From: Desulforapulum autotrophicum HRM2
GTDB taxonomy: Bacteria > Desulfobacterota > Desulfobacteria > Desulfobacterales > Desulfobacteraceae
Direction: 5' to 3'
NCBI RefSeq assembly: GCF_000020365.1
Contig: NC_012108.1
Span: forward strand, 4,348,001-4,412,000
DNA: 64,000 nucleotides
The translations under genes were made by a program, and so were the position numbers. The notes below the pieces were generated by a model. It made no database searches, had not been told where the DNA came from, and worked only from the letters and a program-made list of their open reading frames with translations. Each line of letters opens with the position of its first letter. The first letter of the stretch is position 1. Shown here one piece after another: positions 62,173-64,000 of this stretch.

Positions 62173-62902
62173 CAAAGCCATCCTCCTGGCAGTCCTTTCC
62201 TCGTGTTTCCTAATCAGCGGTGCCCTTGCTTTGGACGGCAACGAAATCCTCCGCCAGGTTGACCGCAACATGCAGCCGGAATCTTACGAGATGTATCGCA
62301 AGCTGATCAACATCGAACCTGACGGCAAGAAAAAGGAGTTTGTATTCTACACCATCAAAAAGGGGCTGGATAAAGTGGTGGCCCTCTTTCTCTCCCCGGC
62401 CAGCGAAAAAGGCCGTGCCACCCTGCGCCTGGGAGACAATATGTGGCTTTATATTCCCAATGTGGGCAAGCCTTTGCGGATCACCAGCCTGCAGTCGGTG
62501 GTGGGAGGAATATTTAACAACTCCGACATCCTTCGCCTTGATTATCAAGTCGAGTATGACGTCGAAAAGATCACCGACCAGGAGGAGAGCTTCCTCCTGA
62601 AACTGAAGGCCAAATCCACTTCAGTGGCCTATGACCGCCTGGAAATGAAGGTGGATAAAAAAAACCTGCTGCCCACCACCATCGAGTGCTACGCCATCAG
62701 CGGCATGCTGATTAAAACCCTGCATTATACAAAGATAGAAGATTTTGGCGATGGTGTCGTCAGGCCCTCGATGCTCGAGACCGACAGTCCCCTAAATAAA
62801 GGCTATCGGTCGGTAATGATTTTTGCCAAGGTCCGGAAAAAAGAACTGGCAGATGAGGTTTTTACCCTCAATTATATGCCCAGGGTTCATGAGCTGCGGT
62901 AG
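62141..62902 (+). CDS. LolA-like outer-membrane lipoprotein-sorting family protein
   Basis: 253 residues from the ATG at 62141, with AGGAG nine bases upstream. It has a signal peptide (AILLAVLSSCFLISGALALD). The body shows the COG2834/LolA-like half-barrel pattern: KGRATLRLGDNMWLYIPNVG, SDILRLDYQVEYDVEKI, YDRLEMKVDKKNLLPTTIEC and FGDGVVRPSMLE. Such proteins ferry lipidic cargo across the periplasm. It overlaps the NifX-like gene by 32 bp and the next gene by 14 bp. Confidence 0.85.
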   Translation: MLCRQLSKTVSKAILLAVLSSCFLISGALALDGNEILRQVDRNMQPESYEMYRKLINIEPDGKKKEFVFYTIKKGLDKVVALFLSPASEKGRATLRLGDNMWLYIPNVGKPLRITSLQSVVGGIFNNSDILRLDYQVEYDVEKITDQEESFLLKLKAKSTSVAYDRLEMKVDKKNLLPTTIECYAISGMLIKTLHYTKIEDFGDGVVRPSMLETDSPLNKGYRSVMIFAKVRKKELADEVFTLNYMPRVHELR

Positions 62903-64000
62903 GGAACAAAAATCCGTTTTTTCTTGCCTTGCCTTGATTGCCGCCGGGTTGCTGTTTTTTTCTCCATCTCCGGTTCATGCAGCTGAAGAGTTCAGCTTTG
63001 ATGTTGATGAACTTGAAAAAAAAAACTTTGAATGGGGCGGTTATGCCGAGCTTAAATGGGAACATATGTATCTCAATGAGGGCTCTGCCTTTGAGATTCT
63101 CAACCCCTCCAAACCGTCGGGATCGACCCTGGATCGTCTCAGCGGGACCCTGCAGATCGATGGCAGTTACCTGGGCGGCATAACCAGCCTTAACTGGACC
63201 CTAAAAGCCAGCGGGCAGCAGGATAATCTCGACTGGTATGACCAAGCGGATATTTTTGAAGCCTATGTCGGCCTGAAGCCAACCCCTCGGTTGGCCGCCT
63301 CCCTCGGCAAAAAATCATATAAATGGGGCAAGGGTTATGCCTGGAATCCGGCTGGTTTTCTCAACCGTCCCAAAGATCCCGATGATCCGGAAGAGGCACT
63401 GGAAGGCTACACGACCGTTGAACTTGACCTGGTAAAAAGCTTTGCCGGAAAGTTGCAGACGGCGGCCCTGACCACTGTGATCCTGCCGGTCTGGAATGAG
63501 ATCAATGAAGAGTTCGGCGAGATCAACAACGTCAACCTGGCGGTCAAGCTCTATCTGCTTTACAAAGATACCGATATCGACCTGATCTACTACACCGGCA
63601 ACAGCCGTTCAAGTCGTTATGGGCTTGATTTTGCCAAAAACCTGGCTGCCAACTTTGAGATTCATGGGGAACTGGCCTATCTTCCCAACCAGGAGACCTT
63701 TGTTCTGCAAAAAGATGGGTCAACACTGCTCCGGGAAAGATCGGCGCTTTCCGGCCTTATAGGCCTGCGCTATCTGTCCGAGAACAACATTACCAGCATC
63801 ATTGAATATTATCACAATGATAGCGGCTACAGCACCGGGGAGATGGATCGTTTTTATCAGCTCGTTGTCGAAGGGGAAAATCAATTGTATTCTTCAGGAT
63901 CTGACCTGCTGCTCGACCAGGCTCGGGACGTGAGCCGGAAAGGATACGGCAGACCACAATCGGGGCGCAATTACCTCTATGGCCGGTTCACCCAGCAGGA
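62889..64000 (+). CDS. Outer-membrane beta-barrel protein (3' end beyond window)
   Basis: The frame opens at the ATG at 62889, overlapping the LolA-like stop, and is open to the window end (370 codons). The signal peptide is ACLALIAAGLLFFSPSPVHA-like (SCLALIAAGLLFFSPSPVHA). The mature part alternates polar and aromatic residues in strands (WGGYAELKWEHMYL, TSLNWTLKASGQQDNLDWY, NVNLAVKLYLLYKDTDIDLI, TSIIEYYHNDSGYS), as expected for a porin-like barrel. Together with the upstream genes it suggests an envelope-spanning route to the outer membrane. Confidence 0.82.
   Translation, partial: MSCGREQKSVFSCLALIAAGLLFFSPSPVHAAEEFSFDVDELEKKNFEWGGYAELKWEHMYLNEGSAFEILNPSKPSGSTLDRLSGTLQIDGSYLGGITSLNWTLKASGQQDNLDWYDQADIFEAYVGLKPTPRLAASLGKKSYKWGKGYAWNPAGFLNRPKDPDDPEEALEGYTTVELDLVKSFAGKLQTAALTTVILPVWNEINEEFGEINNVNLAVKLYLLYKDTDIDLIYYTGNSRSSRYGLDFAKNLAANFEIHGELAYLPNQETFVLQKDGSTLLRERSALSGLIGLRYLSENNITSIIEYYHNDSGYSTGEMDRFYQLVVEGENQLYSSGSDLLLDQARDVSRKGYGRPQSGRNYLYGRFTQQ

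Overview
The window looks like a piece of the chromosome of an anaerobic, sulfate-reducer-like Desulfobacterota, most like the large Desulfobacteraceae/Desulfobacterium genomes. This is inferred from family content, not from a marker gene: two tripartite TRAP transporters, a tungsten-type aldehyde:ferredoxin oxidoreductase, a Desulfovibrio-type molybdenum aldehyde oxidoreductase, a complex-I-like Ehr/Hyf membrane complex, a corrinoid-activation module and several large hybrid histidine kinases. No rRNA, tRNA, CRISPR array or intact transposase was seen. Both window edges cut a gene.

Layout. 1-14636 is a divergent catabolic regulon. On the minus strand a TRAP transporter (dctP-dctQ-dctM), a fungal-type large NAD glutamate dehydrogenase and an aldehyde:ferredoxin oxidoreductase lie head to tail. 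On the plus strand are a 4-aminobutyrate-type aminotransferase and a Mop-type aldehyde oxidoreductase. Between them are two divergent sigma-54 promoters and two palindromes, and a sigma-54 activator is encoded just downstream. The likely job is uptake of an omega-amino acid, transamination to a semialdehyde, oxidation by one of two aldehyde oxidoreductases, and recycling of glutamate. 14859-22677 holds a diguanylate cyclase, a ParB-like protein, a phosphoribosyltransferase, a second TRAP transporter and an SDR threonine dehydrogenase. 22710-32765 holds two hybrid sensor kinases, an aminotransferase, a PadR/ferredoxin operon with a palindromic operator, and a crotonase.

33262-36875 is a corrinoid-activation module (MtaA-like protein, RACo-like activator, DUF6951-like protein) with no methyltransferase or corrinoid protein beside it. 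37326-44666 encodes a six-gene complex related to hydrogenase-4 whose large subunit lacks the NiFe ligands, so it is better read as an Ehr complex. It is followed by a deleted dbpA helicase pseudogene and a LysR regulator. 46531-52442 is a more mosaic region with an integron-cassette-like membrane protein gene, a DUF599 protein, a peroxiredoxin/DUF1858/rhodanese group and an HD-GYP protein. 52932-59134 has a YnjB-like binding protein paired with a hybrid kinase, and a GMC oxidoreductase with a truncated relative. 59827-64000 is an envelope export operon: LolD-like ATPase, FtsX-like permease, exported NifX-like protein, LolA-like protein and an outer-membrane barrel.

The most unusual signal is non-coding. 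Two intergenic elements of about 250 bp (12570-12830 and 51024-51271) share one multi-helix fold with at least five compensatory base-pair changes and identical loop sequences. Two 5' fragments occur at 17270 and 26912. I do not recognise the family.
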